Under the pieces are notes generated by a model. The model was not told the origin of the DNA and searched no databases. It worked only from the letters and a program-made list of their open reading frames with translations. From JBLZUR01 sp048565625 (GTDB lineage Bacteria > Pseudomonadota > Alphaproteobacteria > Sphingomonadales > Sphingomonadaceae): a stretch of 64,000 nt of DNA. Location: the NCBI RefSeq assembly GCF_048565625.1, contig NZ_JBLZUR010000002.1, forward strand, positions 620,001 to 684,000, written 5' to 3'. Position numbers and translations under genes: made by a program. Shown one piece after another: positions 23,053 to 30,511 of the stretch (the first letter of the stretch is position 1; each line of letters starts with the position of its first letter).

Positions 23053-23103
23053 GTCCGGACCCTAGCAAAGCGGCGGCAGGGGCCGCGGCTGGGCGACCGG
23101 ACG

Positions 23104-25149
23104 GTGCAGACATCTTCCTATGGGGAGATGGTGCCGAAGGTGTTCGGACGGATGCGGGTGGCCGGCACGGTGATCTGGGCGACCGACATCCAGGAGGACC
23201 GGCATAAGGAGGGTGGCTCAAAGGGCAGCCCCAAGGTCACCACCTATTCCTATTCGGCACGGTTTGCGGTGGCGCTTTCCGCGCGGCCGATCCGGGCGGT
23301 GCATCGGATCTGGGCGGAGGGGAAGCTGCTGCGCGGGAGTGCGGGGGACTTCAAGTCGGAGATTGGGGCCTTCCGGGTGCACCTTGGCTCACCGGGGCAG
23401 GCGGTCGATCCGCTGATCGCGGCGGCGGAGGGGATCGGGGCGACGCCGGCCTTTCGCGACTATGCCTATGTGGTGTTCGAGGATCTGCAGCTGGCGGATT
23501 TCGGCAACCGGATTCCGTCACTCACCTTCGAGGTGGAGGCGGATGAGGGGCCGGTGTCGATCGGCGGGATGGCCGATGCGTTGTCGGGTGGTGCCCTGTC
23601 CGGGGCTGGCGGGCCGTTGATCGGCGGGTTCGCGGCGAGCGGGGACAGTGTGCGATCCGCGCTGGACGGGATCACGCGGGCGGCGGGGCTGGTGCTGGGT
23701 GACGATGGTGGTGCGCTGCGCCTTATCGATCCGCGCCTGGCGGTGGAGCGGGCGATCCCGGCGGACGCGCTCGGCGCGACGGCGGGCAAGGCCGAGCCGC
23801 GCCGCCGGGTGGAGCGGAGCGGGGCCGGGGTGCCGGACGAGGTGGACCTTTCCTATTACGATCCGGCACGGGACTGGCTGGCGGGGCTGCAGCGGGCGCG
23901 GAGCGGACGGGCGGCCCGCACTGTGGAGACGGTTGAGTTGCCGGCGGCGCTCGACGCGGGGGTCGCGCGGGCCTTGGCGGAGGATCGGCTGGCACTGGCC
24001 GAGGCGGGGCGAACGACTGCGGCGGTGCGGCTCGGCTGGGCGGCGCTGCCCGTCGCGGCAGGTGGGTGCGCGAGGATCGCTGGCGGGGCGGAGAGCTGGC
24101 GCGTTGCGGGATGGGCGCTGGAGGACATGGTGCTGGCGCTCGATCTCGTGGCGCTGCCGCCCGAGCGGACGGCACCCGCCGCAGCCGCGCCGGGGCGGGC
24201 GGCGGGTGCGGCCGATCTCCAGCATGGGCCGACAATCGTCCACCTGATCGATCTGCCGGCGACGGGTAAGGCGGCCACGGTCCCGCGCCTCTGGGTCGCG
24301 GCGGCGGGGCCGGAGGCGGGCTGGCGGCGCGCGGCGCTGGCGCTGAGCGTTGATGGCGGGGCAAGCTGGGAGAGTGTGGGGGCGACCGCGCGCCCTGCCA
24401 CGATGGGAACGGCGGCGGCGGTGCTGGCTGCGGGCGCGGCCGAGCTGTTCGATCTGGTGAACAGCGTCGAGGTCGAGCTTCTCAACGATGCGATGTGGCT
24501 GGCGGGGCGAGACGATGCGGGGCTGTTCGGCGGTGCCAACCTGATCCTGATCGGAGAGGAACTGCTCCAGTTCGGACGGGCGGAGCAGATCGGTGCGCGA
24601 AGGTTCCGGCTGTCGCGGCTGCTGCGCGGGCGGTTCGGGACGGAATGGGCGATGGCCGATCATGCGGGCGGCGAGCGGGTCATCTTGATCGACGCGGCGA
24701 CCATGAAGCCGACCGCCCTGCCCGAGGCGGCGATCGGTGGGACCGTGCGGGTGTCTGCGTCGGGGATAGGTGATGCGGAGGCGGGGGCGACCGAGGCGGT
24801 GTACGCCGCGCGTGCCTTGCGTCCGCCATGCCCTGTGCATCTGCGGGCGACGATTGCAGCGGATGGCAGGGTGAGCCTTGGCTGGACGCGGCGGAGCCGT
24901 ACGGGCTGGGCCTGGCGCGACGCAGCGGACGCGCCGCTCGGCGAAGAGGCGGAGCGGTATCGCGTGACGCTGACGCCCTCCGCAGGCGTGGCACGGGTGG
25001 TGGAGACAGCGGCACCGTCGTTCGACTGGACCGCGGCGATGCGCGCGGCCGACGGGGCGGCGGGGGCGAGCAGCCTGACCGTGGGTGTGGTGCAGCTGGG
25101 TACGGCCGCATCGAGCCTTCCACCCGCCATGCTGACAATTGCTATCTGA
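23104..25149 (+). CDS. GTA gp15-type tail protein, 5' end cut by IS
   Basis: This is a 681-residue putative baseplate/host-specificity protein. Characteristic blocks are TSSYGEMVPKVFGRMRVAGT, VTTYSYSARFAVALSARPIR, VHRIWAEGKLL, YVVFEDLQLADFGNRIPSLT and, toward the C-terminus, ILIGEELLQFGRAEQIGARR and RLSRLLRGRFGTEWA. Family-like codons (KRRQGPRLGDRTVQ) continue upstream of the GTG at 23104 to the IS edge at 23063, showing that a short N-terminal segment was removed. It lies on the plus strand like gp1-gp4. The gp11-gp14 genes that should precede it are absent. Confidence 0.88.
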   Translation: MQTSSYGEMVPKVFGRMRVAGTVIWATDIQEDRHKEGGSKGSPKVTTYSYSARFAVALSARPIRAVHRIWAEGKLLRGSAGDFKSEIGAFRVHLGSPGQAVDPLIAAAEGIGATPAFRDYAYVVFEDLQLADFGNRIPSLTFEVEADEGPVSIGGMADALSGGALSGAGGPLIGGFAASGDSVRSALDGITRAAGLVLGDDGGALRLIDPRLAVERAIPADALGATAGKAEPRRRVERSGAGVPDEVDLSYYDPARDWLAGLQRARSGRAARTVETVELPAALDAGVARALAEDRLALAEAGRTTAAVRLGWAALPVAAGGCARIAGGAESWRVAGWALEDMVLALDLVALPPERTAPAAAAPGRAAGAADLQHGPTIVHLIDLPATGKAATVPRLWVAAAGPEAGWRRAALALSVDGGASWESVGATARPATMGTAAAVLAAGAAELFDLVNSVEVELLNDAMWLAGRDDAGLFGGANLILIGEELLQFGRAEQIGARRFRLSRLLRGRFGTEWAMADHAGGERVILIDAATMKPTALPEAAIGGTVRVSASGIGDAEAGATEAVYAARALRPPCPVHLRATIAADGRVSLGWTRRSRTGWAWRDAADAPLGEEAERYRVTLTPSAGVARVVETAAPSFDWTAAMRAADGAAGASSLTVGVVQLGTAASSLPPAMLTIAI

Positions 25150-25161
25150 GGAGATGGACCG

Positions 25162-25659
25162 ATGGCGGAGACGGCACGGCTTGGCCTGCCCCTGTTGAGC
25201 GCGGGGCAGGCGCAGAAGGAAGTGACGCATAACGAGGCGCTGGCGGCGATCGACACGATCGTCCACCCGCTTATCCAGGCGATGGACGTAATAGCGCCGC
25301 CCCCGGCGCCGACCTTAGGGCAGGCATGGATCGTGGGGGAGGGTGCGACCGGTGCCTGGGCGGGACATGACGGCACGATCGCCGGCTGGACGACGGGCGG
25401 CTGGCGCTTTCTCATCGCGCCGGAGGGGACGACGGGATGGCTGGTGGCTTCCGACCTTCCGGTCCGGCGCACCGCAAGCGGCTGGATTGCAGGCGATTTA
25501 GGGGGCAGCAGCGTGTCGGTCGGCGGGCAGACGGTCGTCGGCGCCAGGGGTGCAGCCATCGGCGATCCGACGGGTGGGACCACCATCGATGCTGCGGCGC
25601 GGACGGCAATCGCTGCGGTGCTGCAGAGGCTTCGCGCGCACGGATTGATCGCCTCCTGA
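25162..25659 (+). CDS. DUF2793 domain-containing tail protein
   Basis: This 165-residue protein begins METARLGLPLLSAGQAQKEV-like (MAETARLGLPLLSAGQAQKE) with THNEALAAIDTIVHPLI, the standard opening of DUF2793 proteins found at the 3' end of alphaproteobacterial GTA or prophage tail clusters. The middle has WIVGEGATGAWAGHDGTIAG and a beta-rich end. It follows gp15 by 12 bases with GAGGAG upstream. It probably forms a fibre or spike on the particle. Confidence 0.9.
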   Translation: MAETARLGLPLLSAGQAQKEVTHNEALAAIDTIVHPLIQAMDVIAPPPAPTLGQAWIVGEGATGAWAGHDGTIAGWTTGGWRFLIAPEGTTGWLVASDLPVRRTASGWIAGDLGGSSVSVGGQTVVGARGAAIGDPTGGTTIDAAARTAIAAVLQRLRAHGLIAS

Positions 25660-25899
25660 ACCTTCTCACCCGCGCAGTTGCAAAAATATTTGTCAGACCG
25701 GGAAACCGGGGCCGGTTTTCCACGTTTCAGGCCACGTCTGTCGGGAGGGGCTTGGTCACATCCTCGGCAACGAGTCGAACGGCTGCAGGTAGTTGTGGCT
25801 TTTCGGCAACATGGCCGGAACTTCCTCGCTTGCGCGGAAATAACGGCTCCGTTACGGGTTCAAAGGTCTCGTCAGAGACGATTTGGAAAGGGGTTTAAT

Positions 25900-27032
25900 A
25901 TGCGGAAGCTCGCCATAGTTGCGGCGCTCGCCACGACAGCGCTCGCGACGCCGGCGCTGGCGCGCGACGGCGCCTGGTACATCGGTGCTGAAGGCGGCGG
26001 TATCCTCGCCGAGGACACCGATTTTGACACCAACGGCTCTCAGGGTTCGATCGCCAATGCCCTGTCCGTCGATAGCAAGTACGGCTACGATTTCGACGGC
26101 ATCATCGGCTATGACTTCGGTGCGTTCCGCATCGAGGGCGAGGTCTCCTACAAGCGCCTCGAAGTCGACGAGATCGAGCAGGGTGGTGGCGTCGCGCTGC
26201 CGACTGTTGCCGGTTACTCGTCCGCCGACTTCACCTGGGAAGCGGCCAAGGGCAGCACGCGTGCTCTCAGCGGCATGATCAACGGCCTCGTCGATCTCGG
26301 CTCGGATGATGGCCTTCAGGGCTATCTCGGCGGTGGTGTCGGTATCGCCCGCGTCAAGTATGACGCGCTGCGCGTGACCAACGCGTCCCCGGTGTGGATG
26401 TCGGATTCGGACACCAAGTTCGCTTGGCAGCTGATCGCGGGCGTCCGTTATCCGGTGACCAGCAACATCGACTTCGGTGTCAAGTACCGCTTCTTCAACG
26501 TCGATGACGTGAAGACGCAGTCGAACTACCTGAATGCGTTTGACACCAAGTCGCGCCTGCGCACCCACTCGATCCTGGCGAGCGTGATCTACAACTTCGG
26601 CGAGCCGGCTGCCCCCCGCCCCCGCCGCCGCCCCCGCCGCCGCCGCCTCCCCCCCCGCCGCCCCCGCCGCCGCCGCCTCCGGCGACCCCGGGTCCGTTCA
26701 TCGTGTTCTTCGACTGGGATAAGTCGGACATCACGCCGGAAGCGGCTTCGATCCTCGACAACGCTGCGGCGTCCTACGCGGAAACCGGTTCGGCTTCGGT
26801 CATGCTGGCGGGTCACGCCGACAAGTCCGGCTCTGCCGACTACAACGTGGGCCTCTCGCAGCGTCGTGCCGATGCGGTGAAGACCTACCTGTCCGGCAAG
26901 GGTGTTCCGGCCTCCGCCCTGTCGACCGAAGCGTTCGGCGAGAGCCGTCCGCTGGTCGAAACCGCCGACGGTGTGCGCGAGCCGCAGAACCGCCGCGTGG
27001 AGATCACCTTCGGTCCGGGTTCGGGCATGTAA
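25900..27032 (+). CDS. OmpA-family outer membrane protein, frameshifted in linker
   Basis: An N-terminal signal peptide (MRKLAIVAALATTALATPALA) leads into an eight-stranded beta-barrel (WYIGAEGGGILAEDTDFDTN ... ASVIYNFGEPAA) and a C-terminal OmpA peptidoglycan-binding domain (FFDWDKSDITPEAASILDNA, AGHADKSGSADYNVGLSQRR, FGESRPLVETADGVREPQNR). The two halves are in different frames. Adding one C in the C-rich tract at 26610-26690 would join them through about 23 prolines. As written, the first frame continues into Arg-rich nonsense to 26880. This is either a real frameshift or a base-calling error in a very GC-rich repeat. AAAGGGG precedes the ATG. A strong terminator follows. Confidence 0.9.
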
Positions 27033-27083
27033 GGCCTCCCCTCCCGGCTTCGGCCGGGAGGACGGTGACTACGTTCAAGAAGA

Positions 27084-27112
27084 GGGTCGGTCCGAAAGGG
27101 CCGGCCCTTTTT
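27084..27112 (+). terminator. Rho-independent terminator of the ompA gene
   Basis: A ten-pair stem GGGTCGGTCC/GGGCCGGCCC closes a GAAA tetraloop and is followed by TTTTT. A weaker hairpin (CTCCCGGC-TTCG-GCCGGGAG, 27041-27060) lies just before it. Confidence 0.88.
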
Positions 27113-27464
27113 CTCTGAAGGGCGCGCAGGGAAAACGCGGGTGATACGCAGCATGGGACGCTCCTGGAGCGGCAGCTGCGTCAGTTTCGACCTATTCGGT
27201 CCTGCGGCTTGATCGTGTGATCAGCACTGCGCCCATGACTACAGCGGCACGGCTATGGCGCCTTCCCGGCATCGAGGGTGACAAGCGCAGCGCTTCAGGC
27301 GCCATCCGGAGCCCTTCCTTCACATGGACGTCGCCAAGGTGCAGACTGCCGCAGGCAAGCTCGACCTGTTCTGGCCGTCGGGCGCCTCAGCAAGCCGGAC
27401 CGTCTCAGGACGAACGAACGGCTCAAGTGGATGAACCGCGCGAGTGAGGAAGCCACCGTTAACG
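27113..27464. other. Non-coding or decayed stretch after ompA
   Basis: About 350 bases contain only short frames without codon bias. It precedes a recognisable transposase remnant and may be decayed mobile DNA, but I see nothing that proves it. Confidence 0.45.
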
Positions 27465-27596
27465 CTCCACCACGAGACCCAGAACCAGCGACGGGTACAT
27501 CTCGCTGAGTTCACGGCCACCCACAACCTCGCATGCTGCCTCACGACGGTGGGCCGCCTCACGCCTTACGAATACGTCTCGACAGTCCGGATTTAA
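27465..27596 (+). pseudogene. Remnant of an IS481/IS3-type transposase C-terminus
   Basis: About 43 codons read LHHETQNQRRVHLAEFTATH and then ACCLTTVGRLTPYEYV. This resembles the C-terminal end of IS481-type transposases (HLxxFxxAYNFARRLKTLRGLTPYEY). No integrase core remains upstream. It ends in TAA overlapping the last bases of the convergent MocR gene. Confidence 0.55.
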
Positions 27597-29002
27597 CGCC
27601 CGCCGATCATGGCGGCGAGGTGGCGGTAGACGCGTTCGTCCATGGCCGTCACGTTGAAGCGCATGTAATCGCCCGCCGTGCCCGCCAGGCTGAAGACATC
27701 GCCCGGCGCGTAGAGGATGTCGTGGGCGAGGCCGGCGCTGGCGATCTCGGTCGCGCAGAGGCCAGCGGGCAGGCGGCACCAGACGAACAGCCCGGCGGAG
27801 GGCTCGATCCACGGCTCGATGCCGAGTCCCTTCAGCCTTGCGATCGCGCTGCGCATGGCGGCGGCGAGGCGAACGCGGACCTTTTCGACATGGCGGCGGT
27901 AGCTGCCGTCGGTCAGCGCGCAATAGAGCAGTTCCGTCGACAGCACGTTGGTGGACATGGCGGTGGCGATCTTCAGATCGGCCATCGCCGCGATCCAGTC
28001 CGGCCGGGCGGCGACATGCCCGCAGCGTACCGCGCTCGACAAGGTCTTCGAGAAGCTGCCGATGCGGATCACCCGGTCGAGGCCGTCGAAGGCGGCGAGG
28101 CGGGGCGCCGGCTCCATCTCGAAATCGGCGAAGATGTCGTCCTCGACGATGACCAGGTCGTGCGCCTCGGCCAGCTTGAGGAGGCGGTGGGCGATTGGGG
28201 CGGTGATGGCGGCACCCGTCGGGTTATGGACGGCGGCGTTGGTGATGTAGACGCGCGGGCGGTGCGCGACCAGCGCCGCCTCGAACGCGGCGATGTCGGG
28301 CCCGTGCGGCGTCATCGGCACGCCGACCGGCTTGGCGCGATGCGCGCGCAGCATGGCGTGGAAGTTGAAGTAGCAGGGGTCGTCGATCAGCACGGTGTCG
28401 CCTGGCTCGATCAGGAAGCGCAGTACGAGGTCGAGCGCGTTGGTGCAGCTGTCGGTCATCAGCACCTGATCGGGGCCGAGTTCGACACCCTGATCGCTGA
28501 TGCGGCGGGCGATCAGGCGGCGCAGCGGCTCCGGCCCATGGGGGGTGCCGTAGTTGACGAGGATGTCGCCCGCATCCGCACGCGAGAGGTGACGCAGGCC
28601 CTTGCGGATCGTGTCCTCGGCCATCCACGCCTGGGGCAGCCAGCCGCTGCCGGGGCGCAGCGCATCGGCCCGCGCCTCGAGCGAGTGGCGCAGCATCCAC
28701 AGCGGGTCGATCTGGCGGTCCCGCGCGGGGCCGATGTCGGCGAGCGCCAGCGGGGCGAGCGGGGCGGCGACGTAGAAGCCGGAGCCGGGGCGCGATCGGA
28801 TCACCCCTTCCGCCACCAGCCGGTCATAGGCCTCGACCACGGTCGACTTGGAGACGTTGCTCGCCTCCGCCATCGCGCGGACCGAGGGGAGGCGCGCGCC
28901 GGGGGTGAGCATCCGCCGTTCGATGCGCTGGCGGATCGCCTGCATCACCTCTTCGGTGCGGCTGCGTTCGAGGGTGTCGCTCAACTGTCCTGTCCCTTTC
29001 AC
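27593..29002 (-). CDS. MocR/PdxR-like PLP-dependent transcriptional regulator
   Basis: This 469-residue regulator fuses a GntR winged helix (about 15-80: VMQAIRQRIERRMLTPGARL, VSKSTVVEAYDRLVAEG) to a class I aminotransferase domain (about 120-469). The PLP lysine is near residue 319 in GSFSKTLSS; VEDDIFADFE and HNPTGA are also seen. The first codon of the frame is GTG at 29002, immediately next to an inverted repeat; a TTG at 28984 with AGGGACAGGA upstream is an alternative start. It is divergent from the UrcA gene, so it may control that gene or itself. Effector unknown. Confidence 0.88.
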   Translation of the reverse strand: MKGTGQLSDTLERSRTEEVMQAIRQRIERRMLTPGARLPSVRAMAEASNVSKSTVVEAYDRLVAEGVIRSRPGSGFYVAAPLAPLALADIGPARDRQIDPLWMLRHSLEARADALRPGSGWLPQAWMAEDTIRKGLRHLSRADAGDILVNYGTPHGPEPLRRLIARRISDQGVELGPDQVLMTDSCTNALDLVLRFLIEPGDTVLIDDPCYFNFHAMLRAHRAKPVGVPMTPHGPDIAAFEAALVAHRPRVYITNAAVHNPTGAAITAPIAHRLLKLAEAHDLVIVEDDIFADFEMEPAPRLAAFDGLDRVIRIGSFSKTLSSAVRCGHVAARPDWIAAMADLKIATAMSTNVLSTELLYCALTDGSYRRHVEKVRVRLAAAMRSAIARLKGLGIEPWIEPSAGLFVWCRLPAGLCATEIASAGLAHDILYAPGDVFSLAGTAGDYMRFNVTAMDERVYRHLAAMIGGR

Positions 29003-29033
29003 CGGTACAGTTCGTTCGAATCGTACTGAACCG
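29003..29033. promoter_or_regulatory. Inverted repeat between mocR-like gene and urcA
   Basis: CGGTACAGT and ACTGAACCG form nine-base arms with one mismatch around TTCGAA-like central bases. The position in the divergent promoter region and directly at the regulator's start suggests a binding site for the MocR-type protein. Confidence 0.45.
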
Positions 29034-29100
29034 TCACTATCGGTGGAAGCTCCGTTTGGCGAGAGAGGCGATGCTCTCGATGACCGAAAAGGAGGACAGG

Positions 29101-29448
29101 ATGAGCGACAGGAAGCATCTCGTCGGCCCCTTGCTGGGCCTGATCATGCTGGGCGCGCCGGTGATGGTGGCCGCCGCCGACGGCGGTGTCGTGACGCAGG
29201 CTCGCGTGGTGAAGGACACGCGTCCGGCCAACCCCAGGGCGGCACAGGTTCTGCTCAACCGGATCGAAGCGGCGGCGCTTGAGGTCTGCGGTGCGCCGGC
29301 CGGGAGCCTTGCCGTGGTGAAGCGCGATGCGGCGAAGTCGGACTGCTACCGCGATGGCGTGGCAAACGCCGTGCGTGGATCGCGCAGCCCGTTGCTGGCG
29401 GCGGCCTATGAAGGCCGGGCGGACAGCGCGGTCGCGGCGGTGGAGTGA
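29101..29448 (+). CDS. UrcA family protein
   Basis: This is a 115-residue exported protein. A signal peptide (LLGLIMLGAPVMVAAADGGV) is followed by the UrcA pattern: AQVLLNRIEAAALEVCG, a second Cys in AAKSDCYRDGVANAV, and RSPLLAAAYE. The two Cys probably form a disulfide. UrcA proteins are small periplasmic proteins of unknown function, abundant in sphingomonads. The start at 29101 is supported by AAAGGAGG. It is divergent from the MocR-like regulator. Confidence 0.85.
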   Translation: MSDRKHLVGPLLGLIMLGAPVMVAAADGGVVTQARVVKDTRPANPRAAQVLLNRIEAAALEVCGAPAGSLAVVKRDAAKSDCYRDGVANAVRGSRSPLLAAAYEGRADSAVAAVE

Positions 29449-29483
29449 CATTCTGGGGGCTGTCGCAGGAGGCGTGCCGCTCT

Positions 29484-29596
29484 CCGTCTATCCCGAGCGA
29501 AGTCGAGGGACGAACATCGAGCGAAGACGAGATGTCCAGCGTGGATGACTCGGCTACGCTCGGCTGGTGTCCCTCGACTTCGTTCGGGATAGACGG
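29484..29596. repeat. Large inverted repeat (family B variant)
   Basis: Arms of 28 bases, CCGTCTATCCCGAGCGAAGT+CGAGGGAC and its inverse with one mismatch, enclose about 57 bases. It fills most of the space between urcA and the phzF-like gene and could form a very stable hairpin. Confidence 0.85.
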
Positions 29597-29614
29597 GTGA
29601 ATGAAGGAGCAGGC

Positions 29615-30454
29615 ATGGCGCGCGCATTCCAGATGGTGGACGTGTTCGGGCAGGCGGCGTTCAGCGGGAACCCGCTGGCGGTGGTGGCGGATGGCACGGG
29701 GCTTTCGACCGAGGAGATGCTGGCGATCACACGCTGGCTGAACCTGTCCGAGACGACGTTCCTGCTGCCACCGACCGATCCGGGCGCGGATTACCGGGTG
29801 CGGATATTCACGCTGAGCCATGAGCTGCCGTTCGCGGGGCACCCGACGCTCGGCACCTGCCATGCCTGGCTGGAGGCGGGCGGGGTGCCGCGCGATGGGG
29901 GCTTCGTCGTGCAGGAATGCGGGGCGGGGCTGGTGCGCGTGAAGCGAGGCGAGCGGCTGGCCTTTGCGGGGCCGCCGCTGGTGCGATCCGGCGCGGTTTC
30001 GGAGGCGGAGCTGGCTGATATCGCGGCTGTGCTGAACCTGCCGGTCGGCGAGATCGTCGATGCGCAATGGGTGGACAACGGCCCCGGCTGGGTGGCGGTG
30101 ATGCTCGCATCGGCCGAGGCGGTGCTGGCGGTGCGTCCGGAGCGTGCGCCGGGGCGGCGGTTCGACATCGGGATCGTCGGGCCGCATCCGGCGGGTGGCG
30201 ACGCGCGCTGGGAGATCCGGGCGCTGTTCTCGGACCAGAACGGCACGTTGATCGAGGACCCGGTCTGCGGCAGCCTCAACGCCTCGGTTGCGGACTGGCT
30301 CTACACGAGCGGGCGGGTGTCGGGGGCCTATGTGGCGGCCCAGGGTGCTGCGATCGGCCGGGACGGGCGCATCCATGTCGAGCGCGACGAAGACGGCACG
30401 GTATGGGTCGCGGGAGCGACGCGGACGATGGTGCGCGGCACGATCGACTTCTGA
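29615..30454 (+). CDS. PhzF family isomerase/epimerase
   Basis: This 279-residue two-lobed protein of the PhzF/DapF fold opens MARAFQMVDVFGQAAFSGNP, carries the catalytic Glu (about residue 46) in LNLSETTFLL, FTLSHELPFAGHPTLGTCHA, and in the second lobe EDPVCGSLNASVADWL. PhzF in phenazine producers isomerises dihydro-hydroxyanthranilate, but there are no phenazine genes here, so it is a generic family member with unknown substrate. AAGGAG precedes the ATG at 29615. Confidence 0.9.
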   Translation: MARAFQMVDVFGQAAFSGNPLAVVADGTGLSTEEMLAITRWLNLSETTFLLPPTDPGADYRVRIFTLSHELPFAGHPTLGTCHAWLEAGGVPRDGGFVVQECGAGLVRVKRGERLAFAGPPLVRSGAVSEAELADIAAVLNLPVGEIVDAQWVDNGPGWVAVMLASAEAVLAVRPERAPGRRFDIGIVGPHPAGGDARWEIRALFSDQNGTLIEDPVCGSLNASVADWLYTSGRVSGAYVAAQGAAIGRDGRIHVERDEDGTVWVAGATRTMVRGTIDF

Positions 30455-30511
30455 ACCGATCCGTCTGAAATCCCGCTGGCGTCCCGATCACGGCGCGGCT
30501 AGGGGGCGGCC

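Larger units (their letters stand above)
22226..23062 (+). mobile_element. IS5-family element, copy 2 (apparently intact)
   Basis: This 837-base element has terminal repeats GGGTCCGGACCC and GAGTCCGGACCC, in the same orientation as copy 1. Flanks read CTA before and TAG after, consistent with insertion at CTAG with a TA duplication. It stands between the start of the inverted capsid gene and the truncated gp15-type gene, which are not neighbours in intact clusters. Confidence 0.92.

Noticed and set aside
26495..26761. Minus-strand frame with a long polyglycine run
   Set aside because: It is the antisense of the proline-linker codons of the OmpA gene.
27217..27447. Possible small gene after the OmpA terminator
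   Set aside because: Short frames without ribosome site or family; the region resembles decayed mobile DNA.
27533..29029. 498-codon plus-strand frame opposite the MocR-like regulator
   Set aside because: The minus strand has a full GntR-aminotransferase fusion with its PLP lysine; the plus frame is a shadow.
29615..30454. Phenazine biosynthesis suggested by the PhzF-like gene
   Set aside because: PhzF-fold proteins are widespread and no other phenazine genes are in the window.
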